Shown: positions 8,529 to 16,337 of the stretch, in pieces
Numbering within the stretch: position 1 is the stretch's first letter
Layout of the letters: each line of letters starts with the position of its first letter
NCBI RefSeq assembly: GCF_013305725.1
Contig: NZ_CP047883.1
Location: forward strand, 475,001-539,000
Direction of reading: 5' to 3'
Length of the DNA stretch: 64,000 bases
Origin: Streptococcus mitis
GTDB lineage: Bacteria; Bacillota; Bacilli; Lactobacillales; Streptococcaceae
The notes under the pieces: model-generated
What the model saw: only the letters and a program-made list of their open reading frames with translations
Told to the model about the DNA's origin: nothing
The model's database searches: none
Made by a program: the position numbers and the translations under genes

Positions 8529-9311
8529 ATGAACAGAATTAAAAAATGGCTGGAGCAGGATTCACAAAGAATACGTTTTATAAAAATAGGCCTAGTCTTG
8601 TTGGGAATCATTTTATTGATTGCTCTTCCTACTCTCTATCTTGTTTTGAGCGGAGTTGGTATTTGGTATTTTGTAAAGAAAGTACCAGATATTCGAAAAA
8701 GAAATTTAATGATAGGACTTTTTGTTGTTAGTTTTATTGTAGTTTCTCTTCAAACTCCGACAGTCACAAAGAAAATTTCATCTTCTCAATCAGAAACTAA
8801 GCAAACTGCGGCATCCACTGCTAAAGTAGAGTCAACAACCGATGCTTCATCTAGTACAGAAGAAGCAAAACGAGTTGAAGAAGAGAAAAAAGCTAAAGAA
8901 AAAGCAGAAGAAGAGAGAATTGCCAAAGAAAAAGCTGCAAATGAGTTGCAAGAAAAAGGTGAAACCTTAGTCAAACAATTGGAAGAAAGTCAAGATGCAA
9001 GTCAAGTGAAGTCTGCTAAAGAAACAGTTAATCAGATTGAAAATAATGATAAAAAGGCAGAATTACTTGGTAGGATAGATGCAGTTGAGTCTTTAATTTC
9101 TCAAAAAGAAGAAGAGAAAAGAATTGCACGTGAAGCTGATACTAAAGCCCAACAGCAAGATAGAATTGTCTATGTTGCAAACCATGGAAAATCAAAAGTT
9201 TATTGGTATAGTAAGGATAGAATGCCTTCAAAAACTATTAAATCTAATGTTGTCGAGATGACAGAGGCCGATGCAATTGCTGCAGGAAAAACTCTATCTC
9301 AAAAAGAATAA
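8529..9311 (+). CDS. Membrane-anchored coiled-coil protein with a C-terminal YWYSKDRMP domain
   Basis: A 260-residue protein. Two hydrophobic stretches lie at about 18-40 and 54-75. A Ser/Thr linker follows, then a charged Glu/Lys/Ala coiled coil (about 115-150), then a 45-residue C-terminal segment with VYVANHGKSKVYWYSKDRMP and EADAIAAGKTLSQKE. That tail resembles a small domain seen at the ends of many Firmicute surface proteins, but I cannot assign its ligand. The layout suggests an anchored protein with an exported or surface domain. It lies 20 bases after pepF. Confidence 0.6.
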   Translation: MNRIKKWLEQDSQRIRFIKIGLVLLGIILLIALPTLYLVLSGVGIWYFVKKVPDIRKRNLMIGLFVVSFIVVSLQTPTVTKKISSSQSETKQTAASTAKVESTTDASSSTEEAKRVEEEKKAKEKAEEERIAKEKAANELQEKGETLVKQLEESQDASQVKSAKETVNQIENNDKKAELLGRIDAVESLISQKEEEKRIAREADTKAQQQDRIVYVANHGKSKVYWYSKDRMPSKTIKSNVVEMTEADAIAAGKTLSQKE

Positions 9312-9372
9312 GATAGAAAGTTATCTTGGGACGGCTTTTTGAACAGTTGCTAGAAATGTAGAGGTATTGACC

Positions 9373-10164
9373 ATGTATCAAGAGTTACTTAGAAAAATAG
9401 CAGAAGAAAAACCAAGTTATAACCAGGAGGGAATCCAGTGGCTACTTGATCATTTGGGAGATCCTTCTCCAGAAATTCGCGATGACCTTGTTTTTACAAG
9501 CTTTGCTAGAGGGATTCAGGAAGAGCTATTTACACAGGAACAATTTCATTTCATTGCTGAGGAAATTTTATCTGATGGAGGACTAGACAAAGAGATTGAT
9601 AAGGTAGGCTTGTCAACCCTTGAACGTTCTTTTAGGGCGCTTATTTATGCAAATCTCTTGTCTGCTGATGCCAACCAGCAATCGGTTTTTTATCAGGGAT
9701 TACAATCAGAAATTCGTAATGTCCTTTTAAATCAAGGTTTGTACTATCTTTCAAAAGAAAAGGATACAACAGGTTTTTCAAGTCAGTATGGTTGGGTTCA
9801 TGCTTTTGCACATGGAGCCGATTTACTAACAGAGGTGGTTTGTCATCCAGACTTTCCTAAAAATAGAGTTCATGAAGTATTTGATATACTTGGCCAACTA
9901 TTTAAAAGAATTTCGATTCGCTTTACAGATGATGAGGATTGACGTTTAGCAAGAGTGATCTATGAACCTATTTTACAAGGGAAGTTGAAGCAAGAGCAAG
10001 TAGCTTCTTGGATAAAAACTGTTGACTTTCCGATAGAAGAAAGGGAAGATTTTTATAAATTTTCCAACTTCAGATCCTGTCTGTTGGAAGTCTATGTCCA
10101 ACTTGACCAGAGAAATAGTTTACAAGATGACTTGAAAGAAGCTATCCAGTCTTTTCAATACTAG
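9373..10164 (+). pseudogene. DUF2785-like gene interrupted by an in-frame stop
   Basis: From ATG 9373 (MYQELLRK, with GAGG upstream) the frame runs 189 codons to TGA at 9940-9942. The same frame stays open past it as RLARVIYEPILQGKLKQ and on to TAG at 10164. The two parts read as one continuous protein of about 263 residues that I associate with DUF2785 proteins, whose function is unknown. The interruption follows FTDDED and could be one base change (for example GGA to TGA). GTG 9955 could restart the tail, but no ribosome site precedes it. Either the gene is dead or a truncated protein is made. Confidence 0.7.
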
Positions 10165-10213
10165 AGATTAGCTAATAGTTCTATGATTTCCAAACAATTT
10201 CCAATCAATTCTC

Positions 10214-10242
10214 TTGAAACCCTTTCCCTCTTTTTATAGACT
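10214..10242 (+). promoter_or_regulatory. Promoter of the aquaporin gene
   Basis: TTGAAA (10214-10219), a 17-base spacer and TAGACT (10237-10242) lie 33 bases before the aquaporin ATG. No operator-like repeat is obvious between 10165 and 10274. Confidence 0.5.
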
Positions 10243-10274
10243 AGTATCTAGTTTTTGAAAAAAGGAGAAAGAAA

Positions 10275-10943
10275 ATGAAAAAATTTGTCGCTGAGTTAAT
10301 CGGTACGTTCATGCTTGTGTTCGTCGGAACAGGAGCTGTTGTTTTTGGAAATGGTCTTGATGGCCTAGGTCACCTTGGAATCGCCTTTGCCTTTGGTCTG
10401 GCAATCGTAGTTGCAGCCTACTCAATCGGAAATGTTTCAGGTGCTCACTTGAACCCAGCTGTTTCGATTGCTATGTTTGTAAACAAACGTTTGTCATCTT
10501 CAGAGCTTGTAAACTACATCCTTGGACAAGTAGTTGGAGCTTTTCTTGCGTCAGCTGCGGTATTCTTCCTCTTGTCTAACTCAGGTATGTCAACTGCTAG
10601 TCTTGGTGAAAATGCCTTGGCAAACGGTGTCACTGTCTTTAGTGGTTTCTTGTTTGAAGTTATCGCAACTTTCTTGTTTGTTTTGGTTATCATGACCGTG
10701 ACTTCAGAAAGCAAGGGAAATGGAGCGATTGCTGGTTTGGTAATCGGTTTGTCATTGATGGCGATGATTCTTGTGGGCTTGAACATTACTGGACTTTCAG
10801 TAAACCCAGCTCGTAGCTTGGCACCAGCTGTTTTGGTAGGTGGCACAGCCCTTCAACAAGTTTGGATTTTCATCCTTGCGCCAATCGTTGGTGGAGTTTT
10901 TGCAGCCCTCGTTGCGAAAAACTTCCTTGGAACAGAAGAATAA
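10275..10943 (+). CDS. aqpZ: Aquaporin (MIP family channel)
   Basis: An integral membrane channel of 222 residues with six membrane segments and the two pore-forming Asn-Pro-Ala boxes: HLNPAVS with NPA at 60-62, and SVNPARS with NPA at 177-179. The short length and narrow-pore look favour a water channel (AqpZ type) over a glycerol facilitator, but the substrate is not certain from sequence. It has its own promoter and a strong terminator, so it is monocistronic. Confidence 0.88.
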   Translation: MKKFVAELIGTFMLVFVGTGAVVFGNGLDGLGHLGIAFAFGLAIVVAAYSIGNVSGAHLNPAVSIAMFVNKRLSSSELVNYILGQVVGAFLASAAVFFLLSNSGMSTASLGENALANGVTVFSGFLFEVIATFLFVLVIMTVTSESKGNGAIAGLVIGLSLMAMILVGLNITGLSVNPARSLAPAVLVGGTALQQVWIFILAPIVGGVFAALVAKNFLGTEE

Positions 10944-10952
10944 TTGAAACTC

Positions 10953-10992
10953 AAAAAGCCTTGCTCCTCGATTTGAGGAACAGGGCTTTTTC
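10953..10992 (+). terminator. Terminator after the aquaporin gene
   Basis: AAAAAGCC (near 10953) and GGCTTTTT (near 10985) enclose an inner stem GCTCCTC/GAGGAAC, and the structure ends in a T run. It lies 10 bases after the stop codon. Confidence 0.85.
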
Positions 10993-11003
10993 TTATCTGT
11001 TTA

Positions 11004-11106
11004 TACTCAATGAAAATCAAAGGGCAAACTAGGAAACTAGCCGCAGGCTGTACTTGAGTACGGCAAGGCGACGTTGACGCGGTTTGAATTTGATTTTCGA
11101 AGAGTA
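11004..11106 (-). repeat. BOX element, A-C type, copy 1
   Basis: A 103-base element from TACTC to GAGTA. Reading A to C it runs on the minus strand. It contains GTACGGCAAGGCGACGTTGA, nearly the well-known BOX-A repeat sequence, and the box-C end CTAGTTTGC...TTTTCATTGAGTA. No box-B module is present; a GTACTTGAGTAC palindrome sits at the A/C junction. It abuts TTAA at 11107-11110, whose TAA is the queF stop codon. Confidence 0.88.
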
Positions 11107-11598
11107 TTAACGGTTGTCAATTTTCTCTGGATAGAGGTCGTGTTGGAAGAGGCGTTGTTCTGCCAAGCCTTCATACTTAGTTCCTGGCTTACCGTAGTTG
11201 TAGTAGGGATCAATTGAGATGCCACCGCGTGGAGTAAATTTTCCCCAGACTTCTAAATAGCGTGGGTCTAGCAAGTTGACCAAGTCTTTCCCGATGGTGT
11301 TGATACAGTTTTCGTGGAAATCCCCATGATTTCGGTAGCTAAAGAGGTAGAGTTTGAGGGATTTTGACTCGACACAGAGCTTGTCAGGAATGTAGGAAAT
11401 ATAAATGGTCGCAAAGTCTGGTTGAGCAGTGATTGGACACAGTGAGGTAAATTCAGGACAGTTAAATTTGATGAAATAGTCATTTTCCACATGACGATTG
11501 TCAAAAGATTCGAGGACATCTGGTTGATAGTCAAAGATATAGTTGGTTTCTTTGTTGCCTAGTAGGCTGAGGTTTTTCATTTCTTCTTGTTGTGACAT
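11107..11598 (-). CDS. queF: NADPH-dependent 7-cyano-7-deazaguanine reductase
   Basis: QueF reduces the nitrile preQ0 to the aminomethyl preQ1, the last free-base step of queuosine synthesis. It is the short unimodular form, 163 residues. The catalytic Cys54 lies in [14 protein letters not shown], with Asp61 close by, and the family motif ESKSLK is at 77-82. It is last in the leftward queC-D-E-F operon, 18 bases after queE. Its stop codon is part of the TTAA next to a BOX element. Confidence 0.95.
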   Translation of the reverse strand: MSQQEEMKNLSLLGNKETNYIFDYQPDVLESFDNRHVENDYFIKFNCPEFTSLCPITAQPDFATIYISYIPDKLCVESKSLKLYLFSYRNHGDFHENCINTIGKDLVNLLDPRYLEVWGKFTPRGGISIDPYYNYGKPGTKYEGLAEQRLFQHDLYPEKIDNR

Positions 11599-11616
11599 GA
11601 TTTTTTCTTTCTAATC

Positions 11617-12333
11617 TTAAACACCACGTTTGTTATCGTAGAGGAGGGTATGGAGTTGAGGAAGGACGCGGACATTGCCCCAGCTATCGTCGGCAGCGAC
11701 GCGTTCCCAGAGTTCTTTGAGACGGTCTAGTTGGTCTTGGATAATATTGCCTCTAGCCTTGGGCTCAGGATTTCCAGCTGATAAGAAAAGGACATCTGGT
11801 TGGTAGCGTTCTTGAATCCCTTTGGCAAAGGCCAAATCGGCATCGTCAAAGACAGGGATTTTAAAGGTGACCTTGTCTGGATCAAGTTGGGAAACGATAA
11901 AGTCCAGGGTCTCAAAGTTGACTTCCATCTTGGATGAAGGAGGTTTGGGACTCAGAGTGACCTGGTCGATGTCTTTCAACCAATTTTGCCAGCGAGAGCC
12001 TTGAGTTTCAACAGCCAGAGTGACACCACGTTCCTTGAGTTTGGTGACTAGCTCAGCCATGTTGGCTGCTAGGATAGCAGGATTTCCCCCAGATAGGGTT
12101 ACATAGTCGTAGCTCCCTAATTTATCCAACTCAGCAATGACCTCGTCAGCTGTCATGCGAGTTGGTTTTTCAGAACCATCCCAAGTAAAGGCAGAATCGC
12201 ACCAGTCGCAGTGGTAGTCGCAACCAGCAGTGCGGACAAACATGGTTTTCTGCCCGATTGCACGGCCTTCGCCTTGAAAGGTTGGGCCAAAAATTTCTAG
12301 AACTGGTAGTTTGAGGACACGTTCCCTAGTCAT
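11617..12333 (-). CDS. queE: 7-carboxy-7-deazaguanine synthase (radical SAM)
   Basis: QueE converts 6-carboxy-tetrahydropterin to 7-carboxy-7-deazaguanine. The protein is 238 residues. The radical-SAM cluster is C38-x3-C42-x2-C45 in AGCDYHCDWCDSAF, preceded by the substrate-binding PTFQGEGRAIG. A GGNPA segment (SAM binding) follows near residue 100. Its ATG at 12333 lies 8 bases inside the end of queD, so translation is coupled. Confidence 0.95.
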   Translation of the reverse strand: MTRERVLKLPVLEIFGPTFQGEGRAIGQKTMFVRTAGCDYHCDWCDSAFTWDGSEKPTRMTADEVIAELDKLGSYDYVTLSGGNPAILAANMAELVTKLKERGVTLAVETQGSRWQNWLKDIDQVTLSPKPPSSKMEVNFETLDFIVSQLDPDKVTFKIPVFDDADLAFAKGIQERYQPDVLFLSAGNPEPKARGNIIQDQLDRLKELWERVAADDSWGNVRVLPQLHTLLYDNKRGV

Positions 12334-12769
12334 CTAACCACTCCCGTCTAAACTCCGCAAAGGCAGTCGGAGTCTCATAGAGGCGAACGTATTCCAAACG
12401 GAGACCACGTTCGTCTGGCAACTCTTGGTTCATGGTTTGGAAAATCCAGTAAACCATATTTTCAGCAGTCGTGTTCATATAAGGCAAAGTCTCATTGAGA
12501 TAGCGATGATCCAAGTGGGGCTCTAAGTAGTTCTTGTAGATCGCTTTGATATCTCCGAAATCGTGGGTCATGCCACGTTCATCTAAAAATCCACTGACAG
12601 CAATCTGCAAATGATAGGTATGACCGTGCAGGGATTTGCATTTTCCCTCATAGTGAAAGAGGTGGTGGGCAGCATCGAAGGTAAACTCTTTTGATACCAA
12701 GGTTCTGTGAGGATTGTAGACAAGAGACTCCCCAGTTTCCTGTTTGATTTCTTTGGGTGCAAAAAACAT
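12326..12769 (-). CDS. queD: 6-carboxy-tetrahydropterin synthase
   Basis: QueD turns dihydroneopterin triphosphate into 6-carboxytetrahydropterin. From ATG 12769 it has 147 residues ([11 protein letters not shown]). That start has a GGAGAGG site and overlaps the queC stop by one base (TAATG); an upstream in-frame ATG lies within queC and is not needed. Zinc ligands are the His in FDAAHHL and the HGH in SLHGHTYHL. The catalytic pair is expected in the DHRYLNE segment. Confidence 0.94.
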   Translation of the reverse strand: MFFAPKEIKQETGESLVYNPHRTLVSKEFTFDAAHHLFHYEGKCKSLHGHTYHLQIAVSGFLDERGMTHDFGDIKAIYKNYLEPHLDHRYLNETLPYMNTTAENMVYWIFQTMNQELPDERGLRLEYVRLYETPTAFAEFRREWLDD

Positions 12770-13422
12770 TAGGCCTCTCCTTTCTGTGAGAGATAAACAT
12801 CTAAACCATGTTGACGTAGGTGGCAGGCTGGGCAATCTCCACAGCCACTTCCAATAATCCCGTTGTAGCAGGTTAAGGTCTTTTCACGAACATAGTCAAA
12901 GGCACCGAGTTGGTCGGCTAATTCCCAAGTTTCAGCCTTGTCTAGCCACATGAGAGGTGTTTGGATAACGAAGTCGTAATCCATGGCAAGATTGAGGGTA
13001 ACATTAAGGGATTTGACAAAGACATCCCGACAATCGGGGTAGCCTGAGAAGTCTGTCTCGCAGACACCTGTCACGATATCTTTAATGCCTCGTTGCTTAG
13101 CAAGGACGGCCGCAAAGGATAGAAAGAGGTGGTTTCGACCGTCAACAAAGGTATTGGGAACCTCTCCCTCTTTTTGCTCAATTTCCAAATCAGAGGTCAA
13201 GGCATTTTCAGTGATTTGCCCAAGCAGAGACATATCTAGGATATGATGACGAATCCCCTGTTCCTTAGCGATTTCTCTAGCGACTTGAATTTCGAGATGA
13301 TGGCGTTGGCCGTAGGCAAAGGTGACGGCTTCAACCGTTTCATAGTGTTCTTTAGCCCAAAAGAGGCAGGTTGTAGAATCTTGACCGCCACTAAAGACGA
13401 CCAAGGCTGATTGACGTTTCAT
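12769..13422 (-). CDS. queC: 7-cyano-7-deazaguanine synthase
   Basis: QueC makes preQ0 from 7-carboxy-7-deazaguanine, ATP and ammonia. The 217 residues start at ATG 13422 ([10 protein letters not shown]), with AAGGAG upstream. An earlier in-frame ATG at 13461 falls inside the leader terminator and is unlikely. The PP-loop SGGQDS lies at about 10-15. The zinc-binding cysteine cluster [19 protein letters not shown] is at the C-terminus. It is the first gene of the operon and sits directly behind the riboswitch-like leader. Confidence 0.95.
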   Translation of the reverse strand: MKRQSALVVFSGGQDSTTCLFWAKEHYETVEAVTFAYGQRHHLEIQVAREIAKEQGIRHHILDMSLLGQITENALTSDLEIEQKEGEVPNTFVDGRNHLFLSFAAVLAKQRGIKDIVTGVCETDFSGYPDCRDVFVKSLNVTLNLAMDYDFVIQTPLMWLDKAETWELADQLGAFDYVREKTLTCYNGIIGSGCGDCPACHLRQHGLDVYLSQKGEA

Positions 13423-13459
13423 AGTACTCCTTCCAAAATGGGAAATGTTCAGAGCACGC

Positions 13460-13536
13460 AAAAAGCTCCCTTGAGGGAGCTAAAAAATACCGAGTCAAGG
13501 TTTTTTTTAGCGATGGCATGTCCCAAACATCGTAAT
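13460..13536 (-). promoter_or_regulatory. Riboswitch-like leader of the que operon (preQ1-I-like) with attenuator
   Basis: On the minus strand: (1) a stem CGATG/CATCG (13532-13528 with 13515-13511) with a loop containing GGG. (2) An A-rich tail CTAAAAAAAA followed by CC that can pair back with the loop GGG, which is the H-type pseudoknot plan of preQ1 class I. (3) CCTTGA (13500-13495), which can pair with TCAAGG (13474-13469). (4) A terminator AGCTCCC-TCAA-GGGAGCT plus T run (13481-13460). The antiterminator uses the same CC as the pseudoknot, so ligand binding should favour termination. The que genes downstream make preQ1. The fold is drawn by eye. Confidence 0.6.
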
Positions 13537-13590
13537 ATTCTACTTACAGTCTAGCATATTTTTTGAAAAATGGCAAAGGGCAAGAAAAAA

Positions 13591-13615
13591 GAGACCAAAG
13601 AAAGTACTTGGTCTC
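13591..13615 (-). terminator. Terminator after thioredoxin
   Basis: GAGACCAA (13591-13598) pairs with TTGGTCTC (13608-13615); on the minus strand a run of T follows. It lies directly after the trxA stop and upstream of the que leader. Confidence 0.85.
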
Positions 13616-13623
13616 TAATGTTA

Positions 13624-13938
13624 TTAGCTCAATTCAGCAACGATGGCCTTGATTTGTTCTGCTGTGTGAACACCAGCAACTTGTTTCACCACTTGGCCGT
13701 CTTTTTTGAAGAGAAGAGTTGGGATAGACATGATTCCAAAAGCACGAGCTGTGTTTGGATTTTCATCAACGTCCATTTTAACGATTTTCAAAACATCTTC
13801 TGAAAGTTCTTCAGACAATTTATCCAAGATTGGACCTTGCATACGACATGGACCACACCAAGTTGCCCAGAAGTCTACCAAGACCAAACCGTCTTTTGTT
13901 TCTTGTTCGAATGTTGCATCTGTAATTGCTTTTGCCAT
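13624..13938 (-). CDS. trxA: Thioredoxin
   Basis: A cytosolic thiol-disulfide oxidoreductase of 104 residues, the usual size. The active site WCGPC has Cys28 and Cys31. The cis-proline segment is SIPTLLF. ATG 13938 follows AAAGGAG. It is downstream of a DUF4649 gene with a 15-base gap and probably shares its transcript. Confidence 0.96.
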   Translation of the reverse strand: MAKAITDATFEQETKDGLVLVDFWATWCGPCRMQGPILDKLSEELSEDVLKIVKMDVDENPNTARAFGIMSIPTLLFKKDGQVVKQVAGVHTAEQIKAIVAELS

Positions 13939-13953
13939 TGTATTTCTCCTTTT

Positions 13954-14175
13954 TTAGTTATATTGGCTTAAATCTTGTTTCATGAGATAGAAGAAGACAT
14001 CTCCATAAGTCCCATGGTAGTCCAAATCATGACCGTTGTAAGTTAATTTTTGGACAGGGTAGTAGTCTGCGACGCCGATAAGGCAAGCTTGTTGTGAACG
14101 ATCAAAGTCTTCATAAGATTCGAAGGTTACAGTTCTTTCGTTCTTGCTGGCATCTAGATAGGTAATTTCAATCAT
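13954..14175 (-). CDS. DUF4649 family small protein
   Basis: A 73-residue soluble protein from ATG 14175 (MIEITYLDASKNERTVTFES), with AAAGGAG upstream. An upstream in-frame ATG at 14256 lies beyond the promoter and is not used. I recognise the family as DUF4649, which has no assigned function. A strong promoter (14207-14235) and a palindrome matching one at the MarR gene lie directly upstream, so this gene and trxA may be under the MarR protein. Confidence 0.75.
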   Translation of the reverse strand: MIEITYLDASKNERTVTFESYEDFDRSQQACLIGVADYYPVQKLTYNGHDLDYHGTYGDVFFYLMKQDLSQYN

Positions 14176-14206
14176 GTTTAAAACTCCTTTGTTTAATGAT
14201 GACTTT

Positions 14207-14235
14207 ATTTTACTCCTTGTAAAAGAGAATGTCAA
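14207..14235 (-). promoter_or_regulatory. Promoter of DUF4649-trxA
   Basis: Minus strand TTGACA (14235-14230), a 17-base spacer and TAAAAT (14212-14207), near consensus. The candidate operator 14244-14257 lies 8 bases upstream of the -35. Confidence 0.75.
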
Positions 14236-14243
14236 GAAAAATG

Positions 14244-14257
14244 ATTGCGCACGCAAC
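14244..14257. promoter_or_regulatory. Candidate MarR operator, copy 1
   Basis: ATTGCGCACGCAAC: inverted repeat with arms ATTGC and GCAA(C) around GCAC. It is nearly identical to the palindrome at 14729-14742 that overlaps the start region of the MarR gene. Confidence 0.5.
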
Positions 14258-14274
14258 TTTTTTCTAAAATCATC

Positions 14275-14655
14275 TTAAATCAAGAAATCTAAACCAGTTT
14301 CCAAGCTTGCTTCGACAGCCTTTTGTAGCGAGGCCAGTGTCTTTTGCCCATCACCTGTCAGGCAGATAAAACTAGAGCGCCTATCTTGATCACAACACCT
14401 GCGACTAAGCAGACCACAATTTTTGGCTTCCAAGCGAGCCACCATCCGAGAAACAGCGCTCGGGCTCAGATGAAGCTTATCTGGCAGGTCAATCTGGCGT
14501 AGAGATTTTTCTTGAGCCAAGTCCAGATAGTAGAGGAGGTAGAATTCTTTCAAGGTCAGACTTTGCTCGCTCTGCTGGGCAATGGTCTCTTCCAAGAGAC
14601 TTTCAATTTCTTTCTGACGCCGATTGAAGTCAAACCATTTTTCTAAATAGGTCAT
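14275..14655 (-). CDS. MarR family transcriptional regulator
   Basis: A 126-residue winged-helix DNA-binding protein from ATG 14655 (MTYLEKWFDFNRRQKE), with GAAAGGAG upstream. The recognition region is LRQIDLPDKLHLSPSAVSRMVARLE, followed by a wing with CCDQDRRSSFICLT. The wing contains adjacent cysteines (GLLSRRCCDQD), which could be a redox switch, as in some MarR proteins, though this is only a guess. Its promoter has a palindrome over the start point, implying autorepression. The signal it senses is unknown. Confidence 0.8.
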   Translation of the reverse strand: MTYLEKWFDFNRRQKEIESLLEETIAQQSEQSLTLKEFYLLYYLDLAQEKSLRQIDLPDKLHLSPSAVSRMVARLEAKNCGLLSRRCCDQDRRSSFICLTGDGQKTLASLQKAVEASLETGLDFLI

Positions 14656-14728
14656 AGTATCTCCTTTCTTTTTAGAGTTATAAGATAGAAGAATGTCCAT
14701 TCACGGACAATCTCTGCATCACAAGATG

Positions 14729-14742
14729 ATTGCGCATGCAAT
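14729..14742. promoter_or_regulatory. Candidate MarR operator, copy 2
   Basis: ATTGCGCATGCAAT, arms ATTGC/GCAAT around GCAT. It begins one base downstream of the marR -10 hexamer, so a bound protein would cover the transcription start. Confidence 0.6.
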
Positions 14743-14743
14743 A

Positions 14744-14772
14744 ATTATACTACTTTTCAAGAAGGCTGGCAA
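14744..14772 (-). promoter_or_regulatory. Promoter of the MarR gene
   Basis: Minus strand TTGCCA (14772-14767), a 17-base spacer and TATAAT (14749-14744). The leader is about 80 bases. Confidence 0.7.
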
Positions 14773-14937
14773 GAAAGACGCTGAAATCTTTTATCCTAAA
14801 TTACGCTGTTTTCACTAGTCTTTAATTGTCTGTATCCCCTTTCCTCTCTAATTTTTAATGACTTTTGTGCATTTCCTTGAAATTTTCTGAAAAAAGAGTA
14901 AACTGGTATGCAAGAAGTCTATTTCGTGGAGTTTAGG

Positions 14938-15312
14938 ATGAAATTATATGTTCAATTAATGATTCTCTTTGTGATTTCTCTAATCGGAGAGGGAATTTCC
15001 AGTTTCTTTCATTTGCCTATCCCAGGCAGTATTATCGGTTTGATTATTCTTTTTCTAGCCCTACAATTCAAGTGGCTGAGAACTAGGCATGTCAACATGG
15101 TGGGGAATTTCTTGCTGGCCAATATGACCATTCTCTTTTTGCCGCCAGCAGTGGGAATCATGGAAAAGTTTGATGTGATTGCTCCCTATCTTTTGCCCAT
15201 TGTTTTGATTGTCTTTTTTGCAGCAGTCATCAATATTATCCTCATAGCCTTGGTAGTTCAGTTCATCAAACGACGGTTTGAGGGAGATTATGAGAAAGGA
15301 GATGCCAAATGA
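14938..15312 (+). CDS. lrgA: Holin-like protein LrgA/CidA family
   Basis: A 124-residue membrane protein with four predicted membrane segments and the family segment LPIPGSIIGLIILFLALQFKW. LrgA/CidA proteins modulate murein hydrolase activity and pyruvate transport in the species studied. ATG 14938 (MKLYVQLMIL) is chosen because GGAG lies upstream; an in-frame ATG at 14908 lacks a ribosome site. Its last bases overlap the lrgB start (ATGA). Confidence 0.85.
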   Translation: MKLYVQLMILFVISLIGEGISSFFHLPIPGSIIGLIILFLALQFKWLRTRHVNMVGNFLLANMTILFLPPAVGIMEKFDVIAPYLLPIVLIVFFAAVINIILIALVVQFIKRRFEGDYEKGDAK

Positions 15313-16004
15313 GTGAATTTGTTTCCAATCCCCTGTTTGGGCTGGCCCTGTCTATCTTAGCCTATCTAGTGGGAATGCTGATTTACAGACGTTTTCCCCA
15401 TCCATTGACAACGCCCTTGCTTTTGTCAGCTGTTTTCATTATCATCTTTCTAAAAGTGACGGGTATTTCTTACCAAGATTACTACCAAGGTGGGGTTTAT
15501 TTGAACAACTTGATTGTCCCATCGACTGTTGCTCTAGGGATTCCCCTTTATAAGAGTTTTCACTTGATGAAGCACCATGCTCGGAGTATTCTCTTTGGTA
15601 GTCTGCTAGCAGTAGTTGTCAATACCTCTTTCACAGCCCTTGTGGCGAAAATATTTGGCATGGATTTTTTCCTAGCCATTTCTCTCTTTCCCAAGTCAGT
15701 AACAACCGCCATGGCAGTGGGAATCACAGAAAAATTGCAAGGTCTGACGACCGTGACCTTGGTGGTTGTAGTGGCAACTGGGATTTTAACCAGTGTCATC
15801 GGCCCAACCCTTTTGAAGTGGTTGAAAATTGACGACCCAGTAGCTGTTGGTCTTTCCCTTGGAGGAACAGGCCATGCAGTCGGAACAGGGACAGCCTTTC
15901 GATATGGCTCTGTAGCAGGAGCCATGGGTGGTTTGGCTATCGGTGTTACCGGTATTCTCTATGTCTTTGTCAGCCCTATCGTAGCCAGTTTGATATTGAG
16001 TTAA
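15309..16004 (+). CDS. lrgB: LrgB family protein
   Basis: A 231-residue protein with about six to seven membrane segments, including SLFPKSVTTAMAVGITEKLQ and SLGGTGHAVGTGTAFRYG, typical of LrgB/CidB. It works with LrgA and is translationally coupled to it by a 4-base overlap. An inverted-repeat element begins at its stop codon and may serve as its terminator. Confidence 0.88.
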   Translation: MSEFVSNPLFGLALSILAYLVGMLIYRRFPHPLTTPLLLSAVFIIIFLKVTGISYQDYYQGGVYLNNLIVPSTVALGIPLYKSFHLMKHHARSILFGSLLAVVVNTSFTALVAKIFGMDFFLAISLFPKSVTTAMAVGITEKLQGLTTVTLVVVVATGILTSVIGPTLLKWLKIDDPVAVGLSLGGTGHAVGTGTAFRYGSVAGAMGGLAIGVTGILYVFVSPIVASLILS

Positions 16005-16169
16005 AAAGAGGCTGGGACAAAAAGATTTTGATTTTAGGAATTCTTTATTATAAAATTTTAAAATCGATAGATTAGATAAAAAAGCGAACAAAACAGAATT
16101 CTAAGTTTCAGATAACTCGTTTTGTTCGCTTTTTATATTTAAGGTTAGACTTTTGTCCCAGCCTCTTTT
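16004..16169. repeat. Nested inverted-repeat element (SPRITE/RUP-like, class not assigned)
   Basis: Outer arms AGAGGCTGGGACAAAA (from about 16006) and TTTTGTCCCAGCCTCT (to about 16167) enclose an inner 16-bp perfect stem AAAAAGCGAACAAAAC (16079-16094) / GTTTTGTTCGCTTTTT (16119-16134). Streptococci carry short interspersed terminator-like repeats of this style. It begins at the lrgB stop and could end that transcript. From 16170 to 16337 I see no gene, only A+T-rich sequence with stop codons in all frames. Confidence 0.6.
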
Positions 16170-16337
16170 GATACCGAAAGTTCTATAATGAAGTTAGAAG
16201 ATTAGAGAAATTTGCCAACATACTTGATAAAATAAAACCTCAAAATACCACTAATTTATGAAGTGAATTTGAATCAAGCTGGTTATTAGCTTTAGGGGTT
16301 ATTCAAAGTTTAAGAAGAATTCTAATGATAGGATAAA

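Noticed and set aside
11004..11106. Calling the 103-base elements RUP
   Set aside because: Length is close to RUP, but the internal sequence matches BOX-A (GTACGGCAAGGCGACG) and box C, so BOX is better supported.
16170..16337. Transposase remnant between the repeat element and tprA
   Set aside because: Short protein-like stretches appear in two frames but match nothing I know and contain stops; not enough to call.
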